Position numbers and translations under genes: made by a program. The notes beneath the pieces were generated by a model. It had not been told where the DNA came from, searched no databases, and saw only the letters and a list, made by a program, of their open reading frames with translations. Shown piece after piece: positions 33,828-41,767 of a stretch of DNA of 64,000 nt (its first letter is position 1; every line of letters starts with the position of its first letter). Source of the DNA: Microbacterium sp. BH-3-3-3. GTDB lineage: Bacteria > Actinomycetota > Actinomycetes > Actinomycetales > Microbacteriaceae. Where the stretch lies: assembly GCF_001792815.1 (NCBI RefSeq), contig NZ_CP017674.1, forward strand, positions 2,728,001-2,792,000, read 5' to 3'.

Positions 33828-35147
33828 ATGGCCTCGCAGACCGCCGCAACCGTCCCCGCCACCGGGTTGAAACGCGAGGAACGGCGCGTCCTCGCCGGCA
33901 CCCTCGTGGGCACCTCGATCGAGTGGTACGACTTCTTCATCTACGCCCAGGCGGCGGGCCTCGTGCTCGCGCCCCTGTTCCTGGCGCCCCTCGCGCAGTC
34001 CGATCCCGGACTCGCGCAGGTGCTGTCGTGGGCGACGATCGGCATCTCGTTCCTCTTCCGCCCCCTCGGCGCGGTCGTCGCGGGCTACCTCGGCGACCGC
34101 CTGGGGCGCAAGAAGATGCTCGTGCTGACCCTCATCATGATGGGTGTGTCGACGGCCCTCATCGGAGTGCTGCCCACGTATGCGGCCATCGGCATCGGCG
34201 CCCCCATCCTGCTCATCCTGCTGCGTGTGCTGCAGGGCTTCTCGGCCGGTGGCGAGTGGGGCGGCGCGGCTCTGCTCTCGGTCGAGCACGCGCCGGTGAA
34301 CCGTCGCGGCTACTTCGGCGCCTATCCGCAGATCGGCGTCCCGATCGGCATGATCCTCGCCACGGCCACCCTGTGGATCCTCACCTCGTCGATGTCGGCC
34401 GAAGCCTTCCTCGCCTGGGGTTGGCGCGTGCCGTTCCTCTTCTCGATCGTGCTGATCGTCGTGGGCTACGTCATCCGCCGCTCGGTCGAGGAGAGCCCCG
34501 TCTTCGAAGACCTCGTGCGTCGCCGCAAGGAATCGTCGGCCCCTCTCGGCCAGCTGTTCCGCAAGAACTGGCGCCAGGTCGCCCTGACCGCTTTCGTCTT
34601 CATCGGCAACAACGCCGCCGGCTACCTGCTGATCGCCTTCTTCGCGACCTACGCGGTCACGGCGCTCGGACTCGAACGCCCCACCGTCCTGTTGGCGACG
34701 ACCCTGGCATCCTTCGGCTGGCTCGTCTTCACCCTGTGGGGCGGCCGGCTCTCGGACCGCCTCGGACGCGTGCGCACCTTCCAGATCGGCTACCTGATCC
34801 TCGCGGTCTGGGCGGTGCCGATGTGGTTCCTCATCGACACCGGGAACATCGTCTGGTACTTCGTCGCCCTGTTCGTCATGACGCTCGGCCTCGGCCTGTC
34901 GTACGGTCCCCAGGCGGCGCTGTACGCCGAGATGTTCCCCGCGAACGTGCGGTACTCGGGCGTCTCGATCGGGTACGCCCTGGGGGCGATCATGGGCGGC
35001 GCCTTCGCCCCGATGATCGCCGAGGCGCTGTTGCGCTCCACCGGAGCGTCGTGGACCATCGGCCTCTACATCGCGGTGGCGGCCCTCGTCTCGCTCGCCG
35101 CGGTCTCGCTCATCAAAGAGACCAAGGGCGTCGACCTACGGGCCTGA
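33828..35147 (+). CDS. MHS-type MFS metabolite:H+ symporter
   Basis: 439 residues, 12 membrane segments. ATG at 33828. MHS family marks: GTSIEWYDFFIYAQAAGLVL in the first helix, RPLGAVVAGYLGDRLGRKKM (loop 2-3 motif) and LQGFSAGGEWGGAALLSVEH. Relatives (ShiA, ProP, KgtP, benzoate-type carriers) import organic acids or osmolytes with protons; the substrate here is probably an organic or aromatic acid given the thioesterase and pca genes nearby. Confidence 0.88.
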   Translation: MASQTAATVPATGLKREERRVLAGTLVGTSIEWYDFFIYAQAAGLVLAPLFLAPLAQSDPGLAQVLSWATIGISFLFRPLGAVVAGYLGDRLGRKKMLVLTLIMMGVSTALIGVLPTYAAIGIGAPILLILLRVLQGFSAGGEWGGAALLSVEHAPVNRRGYFGAYPQIGVPIGMILATATLWILTSSMSAEAFLAWGWRVPFLFSIVLIVVGYVIRRSVEESPVFEDLVRRRKESSAPLGQLFRKNWRQVALTAFVFIGNNAAGYLLIAFFATYAVTALGLERPTVLLATTLASFGWLVFTLWGGRLSDRLGRVRTFQIGYLILAVWAVPMWFLIDTGNIVWYFVALFVMTLGLGLSYGPQAALYAEMFPANVRYSGVSIGYALGAIMGGAFAPMIAEALLRSTGASWTIGLYIAVAALVSLAAVSLIKETKGVDLRA

Positions 35148-35162
35148 CCCCGGATGCCGATC

Positions 35163-35193
35163 GAGGGGCCTCGCGCGCGGTGCGGGGCCCCTC
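35163..35193. terminator. Terminator between symporter and TetR gene
   Basis: GAGGGGCC/GGCCCCTC stem with 15-nt loop between convergent genes. Confidence 0.7.
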
Positions 35194-35205
35194 CGGCGTG
35201 CGGTC

Positions 35206-35835
35206 TCAGTCCGTGCGCAGGCCGTCGAGGGCGATGCGTACGATGTCGGCGCCGAGACGGTCGCCGTCGACGCTTCCGCCGGGTCGGTACCACTCCACGA
35301 CCGAGTTGATCATGCCGAACAGCAGCCGGGCGGCGACCGCGGCATCGACGTCGTCGCGCACCCCGCCCTCGGCTTGCGCGGCGGCGACGAGATCGGTGAC
35401 GCGGTGGTCGAAGACGCGGCGGCGCTCGAGGGCGGCCCGCTCGACGTCGCCGTTGCCGCGCACCCGCAGCAGCAGGGTGACCGCGGGCAACTGCGCGACC
35501 AGCACGTCGGTGGCCCCCGTCAGAACGAAGCGCAGGCGATCGGATGCCGCGCCCTCGCGGGCGCCGGACTGCTCGAGCACGGCCTCCAGCGCACCGAGAG
35601 CGGCGTCGAGGGCGACCGCCAGCAGCTCCTGCTTCGACGAGAAGTGGTGGTACAGCGCCGATTTCGTCAGGCCCAGGCGGCGTGCGATGTCGGCGACGCT
35701 CGTGGCGTCGTACCCCTGCTCGTTGAACAGCTGCACCGCGACGGCGAGAAGACCCTCACGGTCGTAACCCGGGCGGCCGCGACGCGCGGGGGCGTCGGCG
35801 GTCGTAGGGGTCGTCACGGGCTCGGGCGCGGTCAC
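35206..35835 (-). CDS. TetR-family transcriptional regulator
   Basis: 209 residues, GTG start at 35835. HTH at about 25-70 (GLLAVAVQLFNEQGYDATSV, DIARRLGLTKSALYHHFSSK), then a helical ligand domain of the TetR_C/KstR2-like type. Probably represses the divergent thioesterase/symporter promoter through the dyad at 33751-33780. An acyl-CoA effector is plausible by analogy with PaaR and KstR2. Confidence 0.85.
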   Translation of the reverse strand: MTAPEPVTTPTTADAPARRGRPGYDREGLLAVAVQLFNEQGYDATSVADIARRLGLTKSALYHHFSSKQELLAVALDAALGALEAVLEQSGAREGAASDRLRFVLTGATDVLVAQLPAVTLLLRVRGNGDVERAALERRRVFDHRVTDLVAAAQAEGGVRDDVDAAVAARLLFGMINSVVEWYRPGGSVDGDRLGADIVRIALDGLRTD

Positions 35836-35847
35836 GGTTTCAGTGTG

Positions 35848-37257
35848 TCACTCCAGCAGGGCGGGGGAGTCCGCGTGCAACAGGGCGCGAGCGGCGTTTC
35901 CGATCACGGCGCTATAGGTGGGGTAGGCGAAACGCACGCCCGCGAGGGTGGCGACGTCGATCCCCGCCGCCATCGCGGTCGTGACCGACTGGATGACCTC
36001 GACGGCGTTCTCGCCCACCGCGTGCGCCCCCAGGATCAGCTCGCGACGACGGTCGGCGATCAGCATGAGGAAGCCGCGCTCGCGGTCGTCGATCACCGCG
36101 CGGTCGAGGTCGGCGAAGTCCACGGTCGCCACGACGCACGAGGGGTCGCGGTCGCGCGCCTGCTCCTCGGTGAAGCCGACGCCGGCGTAGTCGGGGTCGG
36201 TGAACCCGCCCGCCGGCAACAGGTGGTGGGGGGTGCGCCGGTTGGCGCCGAGCACGGCGTTCTCGGCCGCGGCCTCGCCCTCGAACTGCGCCGCCTGCAC
36301 GAGCATGTCGCGGCCGTTGGCATCGCCGACGGCGAGGATGTGCGGCACGATCGTGCGGAAGTACCGATCGACCGGGATCGCCGAGCGCTCGACGTCGACG
36401 CCGGCGTTCTCGAGCCCGAGGTCTTCCACGTCGGCCGGCCAGCCGGTGGCCATGATGACGACGTCGACCTCCAGCGAGTGCGATCCGTCGGCTTCGCGCC
36501 AGGTGAGCGTGAGGGACCCCTCGTCGGTACGGTCGATCCGCTCGACCGTGTCGATCCCCGTTCGCACGTCGACGCCGTGGTCGGTGAGCGAGGCCGCGAT
36601 GGCCTCGGAGATGCGCGCATCCGAGGCGACCAGCACGCGCGGAGCGACGTCGAGCAGCGTGACGTCCGAGCCGAAGGATCGGAACACCGTCACCAGCTGC
36701 GCCCCGGTGTTGCCGGCGCCGATGACGGCGACCCGGCGGGGGAGCTCGGCGAGCGAGAGCACGTCTTCCGGTACCGTGGCCAGCTCCGCGCCGGGGATCG
36801 GCAGCCGACGGGAGTGCCCGCCGACGCACACGAGGATGTTCTCGGCGCGGATGCGGCGACCGCTGTCGAGCACGAGCGTGTGCTCGTCGGCGAAGCGCGC
36901 GCGCCCCTCGTGCACGAGGTCGACACCGGCGGCGGCGAAGCGTTCGGCCTCGCGTTTGATGGAGCGCACGGCATCCACCCTCTCGTGCACGCGCGCCACC
37001 ACGGCGGGCCAATCCACGCGCGGCTCGTCGACGACGATGCCGTAGTCGTCGGCCGCGCGCGTCTCGCGCATGAGCCGCGCGGCCTTGGCGAGCACGCGGG
37101 TGGGGACGCACCCGGTGTTGACGCACGTGCCGCCCACGCGCCCGGCCTCGAGCACGACGACCGAGGCGCCCAGTTCGGCCGCACGCAGCGCCGCCGCGGT
37201 TCCCGCGGGACCGGCGCCGATCACGGCGATGTCGTAAGAGTCGAGCTCGTGGTCCAC
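35848..37257 (-). CDS. Pyridine nucleotide-disulfide oxidoreductase, lacking the usual His-Glu pair
   Basis: 469 residues. FAD fold IAVIGAGPAGTAAALRAAELG, redox-active GGTCVNTGCVPTRVL (CxxxxC), NAD(P) fold VAVIGAGNTGAQLV and ATGWPADVEDLGLE. The C-terminal interface motif, normally HxHPT-like with catalytic His and Glu, reads FAYPTYSAVIG, so it is not a standard dihydrolipoamide or glutathione reductase. It may reduce a different thiol, a metal or a quinone. Starts 13 bp from the TetR gene's start side end, same strand. Confidence 0.82.
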   Translation of the reverse strand: MDHELDSYDIAVIGAGPAGTAAALRAAELGASVVVLEAGRVGGTCVNTGCVPTRVLAKAARLMRETRAADDYGIVVDEPRVDWPAVVARVHERVDAVRSIKREAERFAAAGVDLVHEGRARFADEHTLVLDSGRRIRAENILVCVGGHSRRLPIPGAELATVPEDVLSLAELPRRVAVIGAGNTGAQLVTVFRSFGSDVTLLDVAPRVLVASDARISEAIAASLTDHGVDVRTGIDTVERIDRTDEGSLTLTWREADGSHSLEVDVVIMATGWPADVEDLGLENAGVDVERSAIPVDRYFRTIVPHILAVGDANGRDMLVQAAQFEGEAAAENAVLGANRRTPHHLLPAGGFTDPDYAGVGFTEEQARDRDPSCVVATVDFADLDRAVIDDRERGFLMLIADRRRELILGAHAVGENAVEVIQSVTTAMAAGIDVATLAGVRFAYPTYSAVIGNAARALLHADSPALLE

Positions 37258-37332
37258 GGCATCCCCCGTCGGTGAGTGAGAGCACCAGTCAAGTGCGATC
37301 GACCCGGACGACGGTGGGGGTTGCGCGCGGGC

Positions 37333-37587
37333 TCAGAACCTTTCGTACAGATCGGTGGCGGTCAGGCCCGTTCCGCCGATCGCGCGCACGCCCGGAGCCG
37401 GGTGCAGTTCGAACGTCTCGCCGTCATGCAGCAGGACGGCGGTGTAGTCGCCACGGGTGTCGAGCTTGACCTCGAAGCGGCCGGTGTCCATGAGCCGCAG
37501 GGTGACCACCGCGCCGCTCCGGGCGAGGAAGTTCACTTCTTTCTCGTGCGCCGTCGGAAGGGGGATGATCGGCTCGTCGGCGTCCAT
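37333..37587 (-). CDS. Hypothetical protein (84 aa)
   Basis: ATG at 37587. Small acidic soluble protein, LPTAHEKEVNFLARSGAVVT and RGDYTAVLLHDGETFELHP; beta-strand pattern suggests a small barrel. No known domain. The 173 bp upstream, before the epimerase gene's end, show nothing recognisable. Confidence 0.55.
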   Translation of the reverse strand: MDADEPIIPLPTAHEKEVNFLARSGAVVTLRLMDTGRFEVKLDTRGDYTAVLLHDGETFELHPAPGVRAIGGTGLTATDLYERF

Positions 37588-37760
37588 GGTGCGAGTCTGA
37601 CACGCGCCCGCCGGGCGGGGGCCAGACTCGCGCAGTCCCAGACCGTCGTGCTCACGTGGCCGATGTCGGGCGGCGGCATCCCACCCTCCGGTGCGCTGCG
37701 CCGCTGGCCCGAGATCGCCCGCGGCGCCCGCTCGAGGCGTGGCGCAGCGGGCGACTCGCC

Positions 37761-38603
37761 TCAGCGGTGGTCGCGCCAGGAGTGCTGCGGGTCGTACCCG
37801 AGCACTCGCCGGGCCTTGTCGATCGACAGCAGCGTCGTGTTCTCGCCCAGGTCGCCGCGCGTCTCGACGCCGGGGAAGACCTCGTCGACGAGTTCGCCGT
37901 TGGGGCGGGTCATGACGGTGTCGGCCGCGGCGATGATGAACGTGTCGAAGCCGGCGGGCGCGTTCTCGAGCGCGCGCTGCACGGCCTGTGCGCCGTCGCG
38001 GGCGTCGATGTACCCCCACAGATTCCACTTGCGGGTGCGGGCGTCGGCGTCGAAGGGGAACTCGGCGTAGTCGTCGGGGACCATGACGTTCGAGAAACGC
38101 AGCGCGGTGATCGAGAGCTCGGGGTGCCACCGCACGAGCTCGGTCGCCAGGTGCTCTTCGAGCGTCTTGACCAGCGAGTACACCGACTCGGGACGCGCCG
38201 GGTACTGCTCGTCGACGGGGACATAGGGCGGCGGGACGTCGAAGGGGAGTCCCAGCACGGTCTCGCTGGAGGCGTAGACGATTCTCTGGATGCCGAGCCG
38301 CACGGCCGCCCAGAACACGTTGAACGTGCTCGTCATGTTGTTGTGGAACGTCGCGATGTCGGAGCGGATGCCGGGGGCGGGGATCGCGCCGAGGTGCACG
38401 AGCGCGTCGAAGCCGTCGTGCTGGTCGTTCACCCCCGCGAGGGCGTCGATGACCTGGCCGTAGTCGGTCAGCTCGACCTGCACGAAGCCGGGACCGCGCT
38501 CGCCGCGCACGTCGAGACCGATGACCTCGTGGCCGGCGGCACGCAGTTCACGGGCGACGACGGTACCGAGTTTTCCGGATGAACCGGTGAGGGCGATGCG
38601 CAT
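37761..38603 (-). CDS. NAD-dependent epimerase/dehydratase family protein
   Basis: 280 residues. Extended SDR: cofactor motif TGSSGKLGTVVARELRAAGH, VHLGAIPAPG, ASSETV and YSLVK (active-site Tyr and Lys, YxxxK). Resembles uronate dehydrogenase-like and sugar epimerase proteins. It probably oxidises or epimerises a nucleotide sugar or sugar acid; no pathway partner nearby. Confidence 0.82.
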   Translation of the reverse strand: MRIALTGSSGKLGTVVARELRAAGHEVIGLDVRGERGPGFVQVELTDYGQVIDALAGVNDQHDGFDALVHLGAIPAPGIRSDIATFHNNMTSTFNVFWAAVRLGIQRIVYASSETVLGLPFDVPPPYVPVDEQYPARPESVYSLVKTLEEHLATELVRWHPELSITALRFSNVMVPDDYAEFPFDADARTRKWNLWGYIDARDGAQAVQRALENAPAGFDTFIIAAADTVMTRPNGELVDEVFPGVETRGDLGENTTLLSIDKARRVLGYDPQHSWRDHR

Positions 38604-38695
38604 GGGGATCCTTCGTATCGGGAGACGGTGTCGCCCAAGGTAACGGCATCCGCCGACATCGACACGGGGGTGGCCGAGACGCGCGACGATGCGTA

Positions 38696-38724
38696 GGGCC
38701 CGCGAGCGATGCGCTCGCGGGCCC
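38696..38724. terminator. Terminator after the leftward Asp23 gene
   Basis: Perfect 13-bp stem GGGCCCGCGAGCG/CGCTCGCGGGCCC with a 3-nt loop, 10 bp beyond the gene's stop. Confidence 0.85.
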
Positions 38725-38733
38725 GTGGTGGCG

Positions 38734-39162
38734 TCAGTTGACGCGCGCCTCTTCCTGCTCGTCCTCGTCGTCGCCGGGGATGAACACGTCGACGACGGTC
38801 ACGTTGACCTCGACCGCCTTCATGCCGACGATCTCGGTGATGGCCTGCTGCACGGCAGAACGCACGTTCGCGGCCACGCGCTGGATGCGCTCGGGGTAGT
38901 CGACCTGGATCGAGATGTCGGCGGCGACCTCGGTCTCGCCCACCTCGACGCTCACTCCCTGCGCGTAGTCCTTCGCGCCGACGGCCTGGCGGATGTTGCC
39001 GATGACACGGGCAGCGCCACCGCCGAGGGCGTGGACGCCCGGAACCTGCGCCGCGGCGATGCCGGCGACCTTGGCGACGACGGGGTCGACGATGACGGTG
39101 GTACCGCCGTCGCGGCGGGCGTCGGTGCGGGTGGCGGGCGTGGGGGTGTCGGTGCTTGCCAT
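38734..39162 (-). CDS. Asp23/Gls24 family envelope stress protein
   Basis: 142 residues. ATG 39162 is preferred over the ATG three codons upstream because AAAGGA is well spaced before it. Asp23 core: VDPVVAKVAGIAAAQVPGV, VSVEVGETEVAADISIQV, VAANVRSAVQQAITEIVG. Asp23 family proteins associate with the membrane and respond to cell-envelope or alkaline stress. It diverges from a sigma-factor operon that carries two more related proteins. Confidence 0.88.
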   Translation of the reverse strand: MASTDTPTPATRTDARRDGGTTVIVDPVVAKVAGIAAAQVPGVHALGGGAARVIGNIRQAVGAKDYAQGVSVEVGETEVAADISIQVDYPERIQRVAANVRSAVQQAITEIVGMKAVEVNVTVVDVFIPGDDEDEQEEARVN

Positions 39163-39284
39163 GAGGAACATCCTTTCGTCAAGATCACGGACCGAATCGG
39201 GTCCGGGGTGTTTCGCTATGGGGACGGGCTCGACTCGTGAAACGTCACGAGCACGAGGCTGAAAGTCTGCTGACAGGAACCGCG

Positions 39285-39827
39285 ATGCCCTCTTTGTCTT
39301 CCGCCACCGACGCGTTCCTCGCGTCACGCGCGGCCGACGGCGACCAGCTCGCCTTCGGGGTTCTCGTGCGTCGCCATGCGCCCTTCCTCGTCGCGTTCGC
39401 GACGCGCCTGACGCGCTCCCGGGCCGACGCCGACGATTGCGTGCAAGAAGCACTGATCACCGCATGGCGGCGCCTGCCCGACCTCACCGAGCCCGAGAAG
39501 GTGCGTAGCTGGCTGACCACGATCGTGTCGCGCAAGGTGACCGACCGCATGCGTTCACGCAAGATCTCGGAGCAGATCGACGAAGAGATGGTGTCGGCGG
39601 CAGACGACCCGGAGCGCGCAGTTGTGGCATCGTCGCAGATGGACGCGCTGAAGAAGGTGCTGGCGGATCTCCCCGAAGAACTGCGCGTCGTGTGGGTGCT
39701 GCGCGAGATCGGCGGCCACAGCTACGACGAGATCGCCATCGAGGTGGGGGAGCCCGCGGCAACCGTGCGCGGCCGACTCGCCCGGGCGCGCAAGACCGTG
39801 TTGGACCGCATGCAGGAGTGGAGGTGA
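39285..39827 (+). CDS. RNA polymerase ECF-type sigma factor
   Basis: 180 residues from ATG 39285 (frame open to GTG 39237). Sigma region 2 at about 20-85 (DGDQLAFGVLVRRHAPFLVA, ADADDCVQEALITAWRRLP) and region 4 at about 120-175 (LADLPEELRVVWVLREIGGH, SYDEIAIEVGEPAATVRGRL). It heads an operon with two Asp23-related proteins and no visible anti-sigma zinc motif, so the downstream Asp23-type protein may take that role. Likely controls the divergent asp23 gene. Confidence 0.88.
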   Translation: MPSLSSATDAFLASRAADGDQLAFGVLVRRHAPFLVAFATRLTRSRADADDCVQEALITAWRRLPDLTEPEKVRSWLTTIVSRKVTDRMRSRKISEQIDEEMVSAADDPERAVVASSQMDALKKVLADLPEELRVVWVLREIGGHSYDEIAIEVGEPAATVRGRLARARKTVLDRMQEWR

Positions 39828-39831
39828 CCGG

Positions 39832-40404
39832 ATGAACGAGCACAGCGACGACATCGGGGGCTCGGGCTATTCGCTCGAGGACCTCTCCGCGTACCTGGAT
39901 CGCGGCCGAGTGCCGCGGATCAACGCCATCGAACGGAACGCGGAGTGCCAGGCCATCCTGGCCTCCATGCAGCGCATGGGGCAGCTCTCGCGCGCGATCG
40001 TCGACGAGCAGGCCGCGGAACCGCTCGCGGAGTCCTGGTACGACGGCATCATGCGCGAGGTGATGCGGGAGTTCCGTGCCGGCCGCGACATCCCCTTGGC
40101 GCAGTCCGACGAGGGCGTCGAACTGGTGGTCACCGAGGGCGCGATCTACGAGCTCATCCGCTCGGTGGGCGACGGCATCGAGGGGCTCCTGGTGGGCCGC
40201 GTGCGTCTCGACCACGTCGAGCCCGGGGCGCCTCTCGACGTGCGGGTCACCGTGAGCGTGCGGTTCGGGCGCGCGATGACCGAGGCCGTCGACGAGATGC
40301 GCGACGGCATCCGCTCGGCCATCGAACGGCACGGCGACCTGCGGGTCGGTCGTGTAGACGTCACCGTCGGCGACGTGCACCTCGACGAGGGAGAAGACGA
40401 ATGA
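39832..40404 (+). CDS. Asp23-operon protein, possible sigma-factor partner (190 aa)
   Basis: ATG 39832, 4 bp after the sigma stop. The N-terminal 60 residues (YSLEDLSAYLDRGR, NAECQAILASMQRM) resemble the short helical part found in anti-sigma-like proteins fused to Asp23 modules; residues about 125-180 (GAPLDVRVTVSVRFGRAMTE) look Asp23-like. The position directly after the sigma gene suggests it regulates the sigma factor. That role is inference. Confidence 0.7.
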   Translation: MNEHSDDIGGSGYSLEDLSAYLDRGRVPRINAIERNAECQAILASMQRMGQLSRAIVDEQAAEPLAESWYDGIMREVMREFRAGRDIPLAQSDEGVELVVTEGAIYELIRSVGDGIEGLLVGRVRLDHVEPGAPLDVRVTVSVRFGRAMTEAVDEMRDGIRSAIERHGDLRVGRVDVTVGDVHLDEGEDE

Positions 40405-40721
40405 CCGGGATCTCCGCCGCGGAACTCGCGCCGCGCATCGACCTCGCCGTCACGGCCGTCGAGGGCGTGCGAGAGAGCTATTCCGCACGTCCCGTGGTGA
40501 CGCGGGCCTACGAGCACGTCGCCGACGTCGAGGGGTCTCTCGCCGAGGTCGAACAGGCCGGTGGAGCCCGGGCCATCACCGTCTGCGTCGGCGTCTCCGC
40601 CGACGATGACGCCGGAGCCGTGGCATCCGCCGTCGCGATCGCGGCGCGGGGGGCCGCGCGCGACGAGGTGCCCTCGACCGTCCGCGTGCGCGTCGCGCGA
40701 CTCGTGGCGCCCGCTTCGTAG
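40401..40721 (+). CDS. Small Asp23-operon protein (106 aa)
   Basis: ATG 40401 overlaps the previous stop (ATGA). Ala/Val-rich, LAPRIDLAVTAVEGVRESYS then VCVGVSADDDAGAVASAVAI; conserved in Microbacteriaceae after Asp23-like genes. No membrane segment. Probably part of the same envelope-stress complex. Confidence 0.65.
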   Translation: MTGISAAELAPRIDLAVTAVEGVRESYSARPVVTRAYEHVADVEGSLAEVEQAGGARAITVCVGVSADDDAGAVASAVAIAARGAARDEVPSTVRVRVARLVAPAS

Positions 40722-40790
40722 GACGTTCGCGGCCGCGTGTCGGCGGAGCGGCCTACGCTGGGGGGACCGCTCACACCTCCCGGAGGCCGT

Positions 40791-41639
40791 ATGTCCACGC
40801 CGCCCCTCATCGCCGTCACCGGATCCACCGGAGCCGTGGGAGGTCGCGTCGCCCGCGACCTCGCCGCCCGTGGCATTCCGCAACGTCTGCTGGTGCGCGA
40901 CGCCTCGCGCGCCCCCGCCCTGGAGGGCGCCGAGGTGCACGTGGCCCGGTATTCCGATGCGGATGCCGCCCGCGCGGCGCTGCAGGGCGTCGACACGCTC
41001 TTCATGGTCTCGGCCTCCGAGACCGCCGACCGGGTCGAGCACCACCGCACCTTCGTCGAGGCCGCCGCGGCCGCGGGGGTCGGCTCGATCGTCTACACCT
41101 CGTTCTTCGCCGCCGCTCCCGACGCCGTGTTCACCCTCGGGCGGGACCACGCGGCGACCGAAGACATCATCCGCGCCTCCGGCATGCGGTGGACGTTCCT
41201 GCGCGACAACTTCTACATGGACATGATGGAGCTCTTCGCCGGCGACGACGGGGTCATCCGGGGTCCCGCGGGCGAGGGGCGGTGCTCGCTCGTCTCGCGC
41301 GCCGACGTCGCGGCCACCGCGGTGTCGGTGCTGCTCGATCCCGCCGCCCACGCCGATGTCTCGTACGACCTGACCGGCCCCGAGGCGCTGACGATGGCCG
41401 AGGTGGCCGAGAAGATCTCGGCGGTCCGTGGGCACCCGGTGCGCTTCGTCGACGAGACGATCGACGAGGCGTACGCCTCGCGAGCCGCGTTCGGTGCGCC
41501 CCGCTGGCAGGTCGATGCCTGGGTGAGCACGTACACCTCGATCGCCGGCGGCGACCAGGCCGGGGTGTCCGGCGACGTCGAGCGGGTCACCGGCCGGCCG
41601 GCGCAGAGTTTCGAGGAGTTCCTCGGCGCCGTCTCCTGA
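40791..41639 (+). CDS. NmrA-like NAD(P)-binding protein
   Basis: 282 residues from ATG 40791 with GGAGG upstream. Atypical SDR of the NmrA/quinone-oxidoreductase type 2 group: VTGSTGAVGGRVARDLAARG, SIVYTSFFAA, LRDNFYMDMM. It lacks a complete YxxxK pair, as in redox-sensing or substrate-specialised members. Function not assignable. Confidence 0.8.
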   Translation: MSTPPLIAVTGSTGAVGGRVARDLAARGIPQRLLVRDASRAPALEGAEVHVARYSDADAARAALQGVDTLFMVSASETADRVEHHRTFVEAAAAAGVGSIVYTSFFAAAPDAVFTLGRDHAATEDIIRASGMRWTFLRDNFYMDMMELFAGDDGVIRGPAGEGRCSLVSRADVAATAVSVLLDPAAHADVSYDLTGPEALTMAEVAEKISAVRGHPVRFVDETIDEAYASRAAFGAPRWQVDAWVSTYTSIAGGDQAGVSGDVERVTGRPAQSFEEFLGAVS

Positions 41640-41655
41640 CGACGTGCGGGTCGGC

Positions 41656-41661
41656 TATGCT
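41656..41661 (+). promoter_or_regulatory. -10 element for the cysteine leader/CBS operon
   Basis: TATGCT, with the GTG of the leader ORF starting 7 bases after it, i.e. at the expected transcription start, so the ORF would be translated leaderless. No good -35 hexamer is visible. Confidence 0.6.
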
Positions 41662-41667
41662 GGCCGC

Positions 41668-41694
41668 GTGCTGACCTGTCGCTGTTGTCGCTGA
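41668..41694 (+). CDS. Poly-cysteine leader peptide MLTCRCCR
   Basis: Nine codons GTG-CTG-ACC-TGT-CGC-TGT-TGT-CGC-TGA, three of them Cys. It sits 73 bp before a cystathionine beta-synthase-type gene. Poly-Cys leaderless ORFs upstream of cysteine-biosynthesis operons are known cysteine-responsive attenuators in mycobacteria. A GC hairpin GCGCCC/GGGCGC (41732-41745) lies between it and the ribosome site, a possible element of the switch. High Cys-tRNA would let ribosomes pass; low Cys would stall them. Confidence 0.8.
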   Translation: MLTCRCCR

Positions 41695-41767
41695 ACGCCC
41701 TCGCGTTCTCTTTTCGACGACCCCGTCAGCCGCGCCCCCGGGCGCATCGACCCACCAGGACCCCACC

